NCBI GenBank assembly: GCA_028023455.1
Contig: JAQFVV010012397.1
Span: forward strand, 1,056,001-1,120,000
From: Epiperipatus broadwayi
Taxonomy: Eukaryota > Onychophora > Udeonychophora > Euonychophora > Peripatidae
Direction: 5' to 3'
DNA length: 64,000 bases
Positions within the stretch are counted from its first letter, which is position 1; each line of letters begins with the position of its first letter. Positions 48,483 through 60,283 of this stretch are shown here, piece after piece. The notes under the pieces were generated by a model that worked only from the letters and a program-made list of their open reading frames with translations, searched no databases and was not told the origin of the DNA. Both the position numbers and the translations under genes were made by a program.

Positions 48483-48708
48483 ATACAATATAAATGAGCA
48501 CTGATTACATATGTGTGTAAGAGATGATAATCTGGACCAACTGATGATTGCTGGTTCAGCATAAAATGTATATATTGGAGATCATTTATCTTTTTTGCAT
48601 GTATGTGGTCATGTATATCGGTTGTATAAAATGGAGTGAACGATTGAGGGGAGCTTGAAAGTCTGGCTTCAAATCCATCTCTAATTACATCTACCTTAAA
48701 ATATAAAT
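48483..48708 (+). mobile_element. Single partial arm of foldback family A
   Basis: Matches the right-arm outer two thirds: 'gagcactgattacatatg', the hammerhead segment, 'gcatgtatgtggtcatg' and 'gagcttgaaagtctgg' with 'ttcaaatcc'. The inner part and the partner arm are absent. Confidence 0.65.
48527..48583 (+). ncRNA. Hammerhead ribozyme motif, family A (one core change)
   Basis: 'tctggaccaa', CTGATGA, 'ttgctggttcagcat', 'AAAA', 'tgtatata', 'ttggagatc'. CTGATGA and both stem I strands are intact. GAAA is AAAA (G12 changed), which should abolish activity. Together with 34787-34840 it shows that the family consensus core is CTGATGA...GAAA. Confidence 0.5.
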
Positions 48709-48934
48709 ACTATACATGTATTTAATTATTAAATTTATAACTTTTATCTGCGTTGTCAGTTTTATTATAGGAAGTATTCTTTTCATTAAAAAACTTGATT
48801 ATTGTTTATTAAATTTATTAAAAATAAATATAAAATCTAAACATACTTAAATTTAGTAAAAAAAAAAAAAAATAACAATTGTACTTTTTGTGAATTATAC
48901 TTTATGTTTGTAAAAAAATATATTAGGCTTATAA

Positions 48935-49574
48935 TTAAACATTTATTTCTTCTGATATTATTGATTCAATATGTCTGGTCATTCTACGTTCTGAAATCGT
49001 TGTCTCAGTATATTTAGTGCATCTGCTATCTTCATCAATAGTTTTTTGTATTTTAATTTCCTCACTCACTTCACTGTCAACAGATACACTTCTGAAATTT
49101 TCTGTATCTGGTGACTCATTCATTTGATTTTCTTCTTCTATACTATTTTGATTTAACATGCGTTCAGTTGCTGTTATTAAATAACCATCTGGACCGGAAA
49201 CTAATCTACTTTTGTTTTTTAGTTCTGATACTAATGCTTGCAAACGTCCACTTAGTCCCAAAGATTTTCGAGATTTGTTAGGAATTGGCCTAGGAAGAGG
49301 AATAGGATCACACAGTGCTCGACCTTGACTTGTATTTTCTTTATCAGTATTTTTGTTATTGAGTGTTTTTCTAGGAATAGGAATGGGTTTGTGGTGATTA
49401 TGAACTGGAAGCTCCTCTGGTGGTCTGATATTTTCTTGGATGATACTTTCTTGGATATTTTCTTGCAGTTTATTTTCACTGATATCATTAATTTTTGTTG
49501 TTACTGTTGTAGATGATTTTCTAAAGGAACTGCTGGTAAATTTTTCTTCAGAATCAAAATATGATGATTTCCGT
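48935..49574 (-). CDS. Probable terminal exon of an unrecognised host gene
   Basis: On the minus strand the acceptor 'tttgttttatttttag' ends just before position 49574. The frame is then open for 212 codons to a TAA at 48935; one base completes a split codon from an upstream exon not found here. The protein is Ser/Thr/Glu/Lys-rich and looks disordered. It has Pro repeats 'KPIPIPRK' and 'DPIPLPRPIPNKSRKS', then 'LSGRLQALVSELKNKSRLV', a likely short helix, and an acidic tail. The codon composition, good acceptor and lack of stops in such AT-rich DNA support a real exon. I do not recognise the family. Confidence 0.7.
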
Positions 49575-50185
49575 CTAAAAATAAAACAAATTTATTAGTG
49601 ATTAAAATAAATCTAAGTATATATATATATATAATTAGTTTTTACAAATTATACAGACCATCAATACTTATTACGGCAATTAATATCTAAAAATATTAGA
49701 CATGGCTTTCAATGAGCATCTTTGACAAGCTGTATGAAAGTCCAGCTAAACAATTTTGAATATGCCAATATTATTAATTTCTCACACATTCTTGTGTAAT
49801 ATAATTTTATATATTACTATGATTCAAATATTATATTTAAAGATAAACATCTTTGCTTAGCCTTATACATCATGAATGTAATGCTGATCACAAAATATTG
49901 TTTGATATTTTTTTATGAATATAATGAAATCAAATGTAAAAGAGATTCATCTGATTAATCATTTGGCACTTGAGATTATCAATTCTATGAGAATTTCTTT
50001 TAATATTAGAGACAATCAGAGCTCTTTTTTTTAATTATTGGTAATTATATCTATGCATATATGTATTAGTTTTGTTTGTAATTTTCACTTGAATAGATTT
50101 TATTGTGATGAAGTAAATTTTGTAAATTTTGATTTTATTGGTATTTTTATTATTATTATATAATATTTTGATTATTATAATTGTC
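49575..50185. other. Probable intron of the gene ending at 48935
   Basis: AT-rich sequence upstream (minus strand) of the terminal exon. It has no further exon that I can identify and includes a short (TA)n run near 49620. Confidence 0.45.
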
Positions 50186-50189
50186 ATGA

Positions 50190-50780
50190 TTTTAAAATCA
50201 TTTTTAAAAATACTCAGAAATATCTTGGAATTACTTTTGCTAGTAATGCCTTCTTCCATCTTCATGTTAATAATATAGTGAATAGGGTGTTTAAAATAAT
50301 GGGCATCATACATAGACAAGGTAAAATATTTTCATCAGTCAATAAAAAATAAACTTTTCCTCTCATTGATCCTTCCAATCTTAGAATTTGGCTATTATCT
50401 GGAACTCTTACACTAAAAGAGATATTCAAAAAATACAATCTGTATTTTCCAATTACTCTACATATAATCATTTTCCTGACAGTTTTAACATTTCATTGGT
50501 ACAAAGAAGAAAAATCAGACATTACAAATTTATACAAAATCATTTACAATTACCTCATATTTACTTTCAAAAATATCCTCCAAACTCTCTCATTATTATA
50601 CTAAATCACAGTGACCTCTAAATATGATTTCTTTTCATTTAGATGCTCTTAGGTTTTTTTCCATAATTTGCATAATCAGCACATGCAATAAGGATTTTAT
50701 AAATAATAATATACTTCATCTTGATTTCAATCAATTCCACAAAGCCTTAAAACTAAAATACAAATTATAATCTTACTGTT
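50190..50780 (+). pseudogene. Decayed Jockey/CR1-like LINE reverse transcriptase end
   Basis: Across frames one can read 'KYLGITFASNAFFHLHVNNI' (50219-50278), 'VNRVFKIMGIIHR' (50278-50316) and 'IWNSYTKRDIQKIQSV' (50394-50441). This is the familiar order after the catalytic palm in CR1/Jockey-type elements ('YLGI', 'LG.I.R', 'WNP...DI..IE.VQ'). The following 300 bp keep faint similarity. It lies upstream of the host exon on the opposite strand, probably in its intron. Confidence 0.65.
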
Positions 50781-52092
50781 CAAACCACTTGCCATGATCT
50801 TTATCATTAATTTTTTTTTTGCTTTCTTCATACCAATATATTATTTTGTTCAATTATTAAATTTTTCTACAGTTTTTTAAGTGCATTCAGCAATTGGCCA
50901 TTGGTGGTTGTTTTACTTTAAGTAAAATTGAATTGAATATAACATTTAATCAAACTGTATTGAAACAAATGATTTTCCAGAAGTTGTTAATATTATTGCA
51001 TCAGCCTCTTTATTACTCTTCCAGTTCATGTAAAATTATTATCTATGTCTGCTATCTCATATCTTTATATAGATCATTTGTCAAATAATAATATTCAAGC
51101 TATATTTCATATTAAATACAGATGCCAAACATTAAAACAATATACGTAAAAGATCATTTCTATTGATTTTTAAAACCATTGTGAAGTAACAGTCTAGAAT
51201 CAAATATAAAATAACTATGCAATACTGTGTTTCAAATTATATGTAAATAATGAAATAACCAACTTTGCAAATGTTGTTCATTTAATCACTTTCATATTCA
51301 TTTAGAATCATAGGGTGTTTTCCTCAAAAAAGATGTGGGAGTTCTGCAGCTTTAAAACACTGTTTTATTATAACTCATATTACCTTAAGTTTTTAAATAA
51401 TGTAGTTTTTTGTAGTGCTTTTATTGATTTTTTAATAGAAAAAAATATGTAAATGTCAGTATCTTATAAATAGTCAACAAATGTCAAACATCTTGTAAGG
51501 TGTTTTTTTTTCCTTTTTGATCATATCTCATATGAAACTCATTGCCAACATCATCACCTTTCAAAATTGACATGGTGATGAAAATTTTCAAATATTTTAA
51601 TAATTATAATGTAAATATCAGATTTTAAAGCAGAATATGACAGATTCAATATAAATCCACCTTCATTAGTTCAAACTAGAAAAACACAAAATAAAAAAGA
51701 ATTTATTCATTTTCTGAAAGAGTGTTTACACTAACTTAGTTGATGATGCTTGTGGTCCATTATTTTTATTTACAGATCAGTTTTTAAATATTTAAAAGAA
51801 ATTAATTTAAAAAGAAATCACTTCCAATTTATTGAGTTTTAGTAGGAAATAAAGATTTTATACAGATGTAAAAGACTGAGCATTATTTAAAACTATTCAT
51901 CTTGTGGAATAATAGAAAATGTCAGATTATTAAACAGTTAATATCATTGTACTAGCCACTTTATCAAACTGTCAACATAATAATTTAATATTAGACTGTC
52001 TGTGCATATATATATATATATATATATGCACATATAGTATATATACATTCATAAAGCCACCCATACAATATTAAATATATATATATATATAT
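50781..52092. other. AT-rich non-coding DNA
   Basis: No gene recognised. It ends in two (TA)n tracts around 52010-52027 and 52077-52092, the second of which is the insertion point of the next LTR. Confidence 0.5.
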
Positions 52093-52594
52093 TGTGCCAA
52101 TGCCGAATTGGCACATGTATATAAAATAATTTTGTATAAAAATTATTATCAAAATCTTTTGGAAAAAAGAATTTGAAAGCTACAATTAATTACTTTAAAG
52201 AGGCGAGAGGGAGTTTTCCTATAAAAAACAAAAAAAACAAACTAAGAGTTTCATAAAAGTTAAAGAGTATTATTATTATAAATTATAAGTTTAAAAAAAA
52301 TATAAAAATCTCTTTTCATTCCAGTTTATTATAATAGATTATATTAGTGCGTGCGAATGTAAACAAAAGTATGCATGTAAGATATATAAAAAAAATAAAT
52401 AAATAAAGAAATGAAATGTATTTCAAAAGAAACACAGTGGTGGACTGCTAATTAAAGATATGAAAACAACACATTTTAAAATAGCTACTACTAATCAAAT
52501 ATTCAATCGAAAAACACGTTGTCCTATAATTAATCTAAAGGAATTTCGACAACACGTATTGCCGGAGGATATTAAAACAAAAACACTTCGCAGG

Positions 52595-52600
52595 TATAAA
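52595..52600 (+). promoter_or_regulatory. TATA box of solo LTR T
   Basis: 'caggtataaataaac' lies ~25 bp upstream of an initiator-like 'tcagtc' (about 52625). This is a classical RNA polymerase II core promoter layout for an LTR. Confidence 0.5.
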
Positions 52601-53354
52601 TAAACTTTTTTTCGTTTTATCATTCAGTCAGTTGGAGTTTGAAATTCAGTCTAGTTTTACTGTGTCAGTTTACAGAAATGCAGTGCTGAAAAGCTTTTGG
52701 AAATATACGCTTGTGCTCCAGCCTTTTTAGTCCAATAAGATCATCAAAACCTGCCTGAGAAATAATGTCTGGATAACAACACAGAAACCCTCCGTCAAAA
52801 CGTGCAGCTGTCTCCAAGAAGAAACCAACGGATTACCATAAATTCTCTTCCATAAACAAAATCTAACCGGTTAGATACAATCCATCAGAAGCAGCAGAAG
52901 TAGCCACCGACAAGAAAAAAAAAATCCTAGGTATCTGTTTTATTATTATTTACAAGTAGTAGTCACCACTGTAATCCGTAAATATTGAAGCTTAACATTA
53001 TATGAACTCTATCATACATAAAAGGAACTATTGATGTGTGTGCGTGAGTTTCAAATGTTATTAATGCTTTATTATTATTTTTGCGAATGAGAGTTAATTT
53101 AAATGTCTAAGATTATGTTGCTTTGTTCATGAAATATCCTATCATATGTTAATTTAAAAAAAAGAAAAAAAATGTGCGTGTGTGAAATTTGGATTTATAA
53201 AATGTTTAGAATGCATTTATGTTGGTTAGTAAATTATATTTAAACTTAATTGATGTTGATTAAAATAAATTATTTTTAAAATTAAACTTGATCTGTCGGT
53301 CAATTCTTTTTATCAATCTCTTATTAACAATAAATATCATTGATTAAAATTATA

Positions 53355-53500
53355 CTGGGCTGGTTAAGGGAATTGTTTCGAGCGCTGGATTATGAGCCTA
53401 CTACCCGAATATGTTAGTCTTCAGACTAGCTGGCGCCCCGGGGTTTACCCCAAAACAAATAAAGTATTTGGATGGTAGGGGTTTGAATCTAGCAGCCGAG
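53355..53500 (+). repeat. tRNA-like sequence within or near the end of LTR T
   Basis: 'ctggttaagggaattg' with 'gagcgctggattatgagcc' resembles the D-arm to anticodon-arm part of Ser/Leu-type tRNAs. 'aggggtttgaatctagc' (53478-53494) resembles a B box. The two are farther apart than in a tRNA, so this is at most SINE-derived. Confidence 0.3.
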
Positions 53501-53687
53501 ATGGGCCATTGTTGATAGTTAAAGCTATTAATAAGATCTCCCATTTTGCTTGAACGTGCCGGTTCGTTCACCTAACCTTTATAATATTATAAATGTATTG
53601 TGAAGGAGTTTGAAACCGGCCAAAACTTATATATACGTATAAGTAGGTGGTTTCAGCGGTTCGACCCGGTACAATATATATATATAT

Positions 53688-56306
53688 TGTAACCTTCCAG
53701 GTTGGCACCAGAAAGAAATGTGGGAAGGTCACATTTGTGCTAACAATGGCTAAAGGTAATTAGTTGAGAAAAAAGAATTGTGATATAATTTAATATTTAA
53801 AATTGAGTTTTTAGAAAAACTAAACTTAAATTGTGATGTAATTTGCTAGTTAAAATTAGGATTTTAACAAAATTAAAATTTTAAATGGGTATATTGATTG
53901 GTGGAGTTTTGGACTATATGTTTAGTGGTAGATGTTTCTGTATAGTAGAGGATTTACATGTCATAATAGGCAGATGCATAAATATATTATTAATTAGAAT
54001 TTTCTTTTCTATATTTTATTTATAAGTTACTGATTATATATTGTCTTAGAATCTTATGTTTTAAAAATGATAAAGATTATTTGTAATAGTAAATATTTAT
54101 AAAATTAATAATTAGTATTTAATATTTTTTTTATTACTATGTTTATTATATTCAAACATTGTATTATTGAAATTTTTATAAATAATATTTCTGGCAAGTT
54201 TCCAAAGTTGATTGTCATAGAAAGACAGAGGGCGTGAGTGAAAAGAGAAAAAGATTTTCAAAACTTGAAGAAAGTAAAAATTTCCAAGGGAGAAAATGTA
54301 AAAAAAAAAACTTAAAAGAATCAAAAAAAACTCTCTAAAAATGTTACAACAAATATTAAAAGAAACATCGCAAGGATTCTAATGATATATTTATGGAAAA
54401 TTTCTATATACTAATGGAGTAATAAAACCATGAAGAGATAAACCCAGAGGGAAATCAGCTCCAAACTTCTGTTAAACGATGGTTCAAGTTCACTACCTTT
54501 AAAAATACCTGGATGTCACACAAGATAAGTAATTATAATTTATTTTTAAAGTATTGCCAAAAGTAAATAATATTAAAATGACAAAATTATTTAAAGTAAA
54601 GCTAGATAAATTTTTCTTGTTAAATGCTAGGATCAGACGCTTAATATTTAATTCTAATCATTTTCTATTAATCTTCTGCAAATTAAAATTTAAAATGAAA
54701 AAGTTTATCTACTTAATTTTATATCAAGGAGATAATTTTCTACTGTATAACTTTGCTATTCACGTATATATAGTGAAATAATTTCAATGCATGCAAATGT
54801 CATTTTTAACGCCTGTCACGGAATTCTAGGATAAAAAAAAAAAAAACTCTTATCATTCTTAACAAGTTATGCTTAACAATCAGATAGACATTTTTTTTTA
54901 TGTTATAATTTACTATTATCTTTGAAATTAATATGTATGTTTCTTTCAACTTTCGAATTTTTTTTTTTTAAAAAAAACTTAACATGTAATAATGGGATAT
55001 TGACAAATATTTTTTTTTATTGATTACAATAGATGTACAACCTATTTTTTTTTATTCATTTTTCTTTTAAAAGAACAAAACAATGTAACATCTTATATAT
55101 TATAATATGATAATATATTTTGTATGATCTAGAAATTATACTATAGGTGATTATATATATTCAAGTGTGTGCGTGATGCTATAAATTATTATTATTGTTA
55201 TTTTTTTTTTATTTTTTTTTTTTGGTTGTATTTATTGTGCTTAATTTCGCTAATGAGCTTTATTTAAAAAAATAAAGAATTAAAACCGTGTCTGTTATAA
55301 GTTGAAGGTGGGGATGGTCAGAGACGAGTAGATTATTTGGATTGGGTTTGGAGATATTAATTAACCCTCACGTATCTAAGTATAAGGATAAATGTTTGGT
55401 TAGTGTTTTTCCATGCTTGTCTTTAGTTTTGTATAGTTAGTGTTAGATTGTATACATTGATTATAACAGATGTGTTGTATAAATTTTTATCATATGTATA
55501 AAAGATGATTGATTTATAGCATCATCCAAGTCCTATAAATAATCTAATAAAATATGTTTCAGAAATACATTATATTTACAATATAATCAAACGCACATAT
55601 TCAAAAATATATGATTAACATATTAAATAGTAGTCAATTTTGATTTTACCATAGAAGAGATGTAATTGGTTATAAAGGTGTATAAATAATATTTTTTTAT
55701 TTATTGTTTATTTTTTTTTTTATTTTTTTTAATAAATGTTATATTGAATAAATAGCCCTATGATTTGCTTGATTATATATGTTCAATTCTCCATTTCCAC
55801 ACACACACATCTGGTTAACGTAACGTAGTTATAGAAGATATAAGTTTGTCAATATAAGTCAAGTTTTATTTAATTTGTCTGGTGGTAATAAATCTCAGTA
55901 TTATAATGCTAATAATATATATTTTACTCTGCTTAAAATAGGTGGTGATTTGGATAAAAAGATACCCAATCCTCATCATTGTCTATACTGTAATAAATGT
56001 AATAATTGTCAATTTTGCAACAGTTTTAGTATTGAATAGATGCTCTGAACATATTTAAATTAACCTTATAGTATTATTGTTTATAGACATTTTTATCATC
56101 TTTGTTGTCCTCATATATAAAGACCATATCCTATAATCTCAACTGAGCTAAGCCATATAATAATTATAATATAAAACCTTTTAAATAAGTTTAAATATAA
56201 TTTATAATTATAAATTTTATTCTATTTTGCATAGAATTGGCGCCTGGGCAATTATAAATATAATAAAGTAAATAAGTGAAGAAGATGTAGGTTATAGGGA
56301 GGGTTA
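53688..56306 (+). repeat. 5' LTR of element 2 (2,619 bp)
   Basis: Begins 'tgtaaccttccaggttgg', ends near 'gggagggtta'. It is collinear with 60573-63171 with a few differences per hundred bases and small indels in homopolymers. Short open frames that occur at the same place in both LTRs (for example 54554-54781) are there because the LTR is duplicated, not because they are genes. Confidence 0.92.
55824..56039 (+). other. Cysteine-rich short open frame inside the LTR
   Basis: An open frame with no upstream ATG in frame ends 'HHCLYCNKCNNCQFC' and stops at 56039. The five cysteines are spaced two apart. The same frame in the 3' LTR (stop near 62908) differs by about three residues. It may be chance or a captured exon; there is no evidence of translation. 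Confidence 0.3.
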
Positions 56307-56990
56307 AAGTGGTGCACAATGTGGATGGCTCGATATATATATACTGAGGCATGATATACGATTGGTTAAAGTGGCACACAATGTGGATGGCTTGTTATAG
56401 ATATAGAGGCCACAACTGCTAGGGTTAAGTGGCTGTCCAATCATGTCCCTGTTTAATTAAGTCTCATAGCCTGATATATTTACACTTAAGTGGTGCCATG
56501 TAATGTGGATGACCTGATATACATGGGTTAAGTACTCGATATATTTATGGGTTAAATGTTTGCACAATGATTGGTGATCAATTCATCTTTGTTCATATGT
56601 GTATTTTGTTCTTTATTGGAGATTATGTATTATACATTTTATTATGAATGACACACAATGTGGCAGCATGATTAGTTAATGATAGTGGAGTGGAATAACA
56701 GCCAGTATGTTGGATTTGATGATGATTATTGTAGATAGGGGTTAAGTGGATGCCCAACTGGGACCTCAACATTTATGAGTTAAATGCTGAGTTAAATGGA
56801 TGTCCAATCATGGGATCTTGATTACTTAAGTCTCATATCTTGTAGAGTGTTTATATTTTTGTTGATATATATTGGCATATATCTGAGATGAGAAGTAATC
56901 CATTGCCATTAGAATTACTTTATTCCTGTTTTAAGTATACAGTTATTGCAAAATTGGTTCCAAAATAGAATCAAGTTGGCAGTTTTCTTA
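56307..56990 (+). repeat. Leader of element 2 with reiterated LTR-junction motif
   Basis: The sequence across the LTR/leader junction ('gggttaaagtggtgcacaat') recurs in changed form near 56357, 56422, 56488, 56528, 56557, 56738 and 56793, each as 'g(g/a)gttaa.tgg.tg.cca' or similar. In the first copies 'aatgtggatggc.tg.tata' follows. Non-coding. Confidence 0.6.
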
Positions 56991-56997
56991 TTCAAAG

Positions 56998-57114
<117 letters not shown>

Positions 57115-57372
57115 ATCTGGAAGATTAATGGAAATGTTTGATAAAATGGAACTAGGGGTAAATGGAGCATTAACTAAGGTTTGAAATAAGCAAATTAGAG
57201 TTTGAAATAAGCCCATACCTGAAAGATGTGTAATAGATATATGAATGTCAGATGTAGTTTTAAAAAAAAAACATTTTTTTAGGTGAAATAAATAAATACA
57301 GCCATGAGACAGCTTAATTTTAATTATAAAGCTATATAAATATCACAATTTATAGTGAATGTTAAAGTTGAT

Positions 57373-57376
<4 letters not shown>

Positions 57377-57445
<69 letters not shown>
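57377..57445. repeat. (AT)n tract
   Basis: AT dinucleotide array in the interior of element 2. Confidence 0.95.
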
Positions 57446-57447
<2 letters not shown>

Positions 57448-58477
57448 TTTGCTTGTCAATTAAATATAGCATTGATGCCAGATAAGTATAGAATTATTGA
57501 TGATGTTAAATTATAAAGTAATAATATTGTGCATATTCAGAACACTTCTGTTATAGAAAGTCTATAATTTTGAAGGTTAAATAGTATACTTGATTGTTGG
57601 AGTTTTGTTGGTTGTATTGCAAATTTTGGTGATGGATGGAGAATTTTGTTATTGTCTTAGGTATATGGTGTATTCATGTCACTGATGATTGATTGTTCTC
57701 ATTCACTGCTCCAACCCAAATTATGATATCAGTTGTTAATTATCATGAAGCAGTTAACAATAGTCCTGCCATGATTTTGACTCTAAGACTCCAGAGAGAG
57801 CAAGGCATAGTTCTTTCTAATATATATGTAATATTTGTCTTTAAGACTCCCAAAGATTAGCAAGACAATATTTTATAAGTAGTAGCCCCTAAGACTTGGA
57901 TGTAAGCAGGGCATTGTGATAGTGTTTGTAGTAGAATATTATGGGTTGTGGTAGCTTAGAGTGGTTAAAGTGAGATGATCATCAAAGTGTTCATGGAGCA
58001 TTGTCTGTTTTGAGAGCAGTGATGGAGTTCTTCTATCCATCTCAAAATTGTGAACTGCTGATAATTATTTTGGCTGTCAGTATCTGTTGGATCTTTAGAA
58101 GAATGGATGGATATATAACTTGAATATATAGCTCATTCTTAACAGGCTATTTTCTATATTCTTATGCAAAGGTTGGCATTTACCATATTTAAGTAAAAAA
58201 TTGTATATCAATTGTCATAGTGAATGCATGTCATCATTAATTTTATTTTGGTTATGAATTATTATTTTTTGTTATAAATGCTGGTTATAATATTTGAATG
58301 CATCCAATACAGCATAAAGATAAATGAATATGTTTAAATTATTTTGGTCTTTTATCAGTTGTTTGAATTGGTGTAGTTTGCAATATAACTATAGTGGATC
58401 ATATAAAATTTAATTTATAATTCCAGCTATGTTTAGATTAATGTTATCTAGTTAAAGCTTAATGTCTTCTTGCCTAT
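57446..58477 (+). other. Non-coding part of element 2 interior
   Basis: About 1 kb between the AT tract and the coding region with no long open frame and no motif recognised. A repeated phrase 'tctaagactcc' / 'tttaagactcccaa' / 'cctaagacttgg' occurs at about 57781, 57840 and 57890. Confidence 0.5.
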
Positions 58478-59614
58478 GTGTGTGTGGAAAATCGAACATT
58501 ATATGGGAAAATAAAATTGTGGAAATTTTATGTCATTTTAGGTAGTGGTGATGAATTTGAATTGTTGATTTGGTGGAGGTTGGAGCTGATAAACCTTATT
58601 TTCTTAAGTAGTATTGATAAATTTTTAAAAGATTATATAATGGAAAATTTTAAGATGTTTAAGGATGAGGAGGATTTTAAGAGAATAGAGTAACTTTGGA
58701 GACTGACATAGCATATCTATGCAGATTCAAAGGAAGAAAGGGAGTTTAGAAAAGCTTTGTATGGGGAAGATGGATGGAAATGTATTTATGTGGGAATGAT
58801 GGTGTATTTCAGGGAGAGATGAAAAGAAGAGAACTCAAACATTAGTAGAGGGAACCCAAAAATTGAATTAAATCTAATAGAAAAGGAAGAACCTAAATCT
58901 GTAGAGATAGTTAGTAAGACTAGTGATCTATCTAATGAAAATGAGGAAGCAAGTTCAGAAGTTATTAAAATAGATGATAAAAATGTAAATGAAGAAAAAC
59001 CAGATATTAAGTTAATAGATAGTATGGAAAAAGATAAACCATTGATGGATTTAGTAGATGAGGAAGATTTGTCAAAGGCCAAATTAAGTTGTGAAAGACT
59101 AAAGGACACTGTTCAGAATTTAGAAATTGGACAGTTAGGTTTTCAAGGGTTAGACAAAAGTGCTTTAGAGTTAGGAGAAATGAAAATGCATTATAATAAA
59201 ATGAATGAAGGTGTTCAAACTTTAGAAGTTGAATTAAGTTCACCAGAAAAGATTAAAATTAATTCTCAAAAATCACTAGAAAGAACAGTGTGTGTTTCTC
59301 AAAGTCAAGCGAGTTTGGATATACAAAAAGAAATCAAATCAGATATTCAAATTACATTGCAAAACATAAGAGTGATGAAAGCAGATTCTTTAAGTCATAT
59401 ACAGGAAATGAAGCAAACAGTAGTGGAGATACAAAGATATAATCAAGAATTAGAAGTGCATAGACTAGAAATAGCAGAGAAACTTAGGGAATCACAAGAG
59501 AGATCACAAAAGCAGTCAGTAGAGATGAGTGTAAATTTTCAAGGTTGTCCCAAAGAGATAAAACCAAATGATCCTAATCAGTCAAAAGAGGTAGATTTTG
59601 CAGAGTCAATATAA
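58478..59614 (+). pseudogene. Coiled-coil Gag-like protein of element 2, broken
   Basis: One frame runs through from 58478 to 59614 with three in-frame stops (about 58691, 58709 and 58821), so it was once one protein of ~375 residues or more. The N-terminal ~110 residues contain Trp and aromatic residues ('IWWRLELI', 'KALYGEDGWKCIYVG') and may be a folded domain. From ~58870 on it is Glu/Lys/Ser-rich with long coiled coil ('IQKEIKSDIQITLQNIRV', 'QRYNQELEVHRLEIAEKL'). No gag major-homology motif or zinc knuckle is seen. A Gag role is inferred only from position. Confidence 0.6.
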
Positions 59615-60283
59615 AGAAAATCAAGAATTGGTTGTAGAAATAGTTAGTGAAAATGAGCAAATAAATAAAGAATCTGAGAAAATTGATATTAAGATAGAAA
59701 ACAAAGAAGTTGCAGTCTGTAGAAAAAGTTATTTACAGATGTAGAAATAACCAAAGAACATGTGGTATTAATTAATAAAGAAGTTAGTAAAATTAAGGTA
59801 AAATTTAAGGATAAATTAAGAAAGATATTGAATGTAAATATTCTTAGAAAAGTTAATAATCTGGAAAGAGATTTAGGCAAAGCCAAAGTAAAGCTTAAAT
59901 GTAAAAGTAAGAAGAAAACCAAAGTAGATTTCATGAGAGAGGTAATTAATCACAATAAACATATGAAGAAAATTAAAGTAAAAATTCAAAGAGATAAGTA
60001 TAGAGAAGGTTAAGATAAGTCATCTTAATAAAGGTGTAGACTATATAAGAGATATTGGGAAAGCAAAAGTCAAATTTAGATTAATAAATGAAAAGATAGT
60101 TAATGTAGATTTTGGCAGAAAGATTGTTGGTGAAGAAAAAGAAGTTGGAAAGGCTAAGATCAAACTCAAAGGAATAAAGGAAGAAGTATTTAATGTAAAT
60201 CATCTTAAGAAAGTTAGAAATAAAGTAAGAAAAAAACTTCTTAAAAGAAAGGAGATCAAGAATATAAAGAACAAGGTTTAAAG
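59615..60283 (+). pseudogene. Lysine-rich tandem-repeat protein region of element 2
   Basis: Continues the preceding frame after frameshifts near 59605, 59720 and 60000. From 59760 to 60283 there are four to five degenerate repeats of ~35 residues. Each carries a 'GKAKVKLK'-type alternating Lys/hydrophobic strand ('SKIKVKFKDK', 'GKAKVKLKCK', 'GKAKVKFRL', 'GKAKIKLKG') followed by 'V(N/D)..(N)xLxKV'. The stop is at 60281-60283. A highly basic C-terminal region would fit nucleic-acid binding in place of a CCHC knuckle, which is inference. I do not recognise the repeat family. Confidence 0.6.

Larger units (their letters stand above)
52093..53673 (+). mobile_element. Solo LTR (family T), about 1.58 kb
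   Basis: Begins 'tgtgccaatgccg' and ends 'cgacccggtaca' (TG...CA), with AT repeats on both sides. A strong TATA box (52595-52600) is followed by 'tcattcagtcagttgg', an initiator-like sequence, then ~1 kb of GC-richer sequence. The last 350 bp contain 'tggcgccccggggttt' and a tRNA-like piece. There is no gag or pol. The 3' boundary is inferred from the TG...CA and AT-repeat context only, because there is no second copy to compare. Confidence 0.5.

Noticed and set aside
54554-54781. 75-aa frame conserved at 54.6 and 61.4 kb
   Set aside because: It is conserved only because it lies in the duplicated LTR. No motif, and Lys/Phe/Leu-rich as expected of AT-rich DNA.
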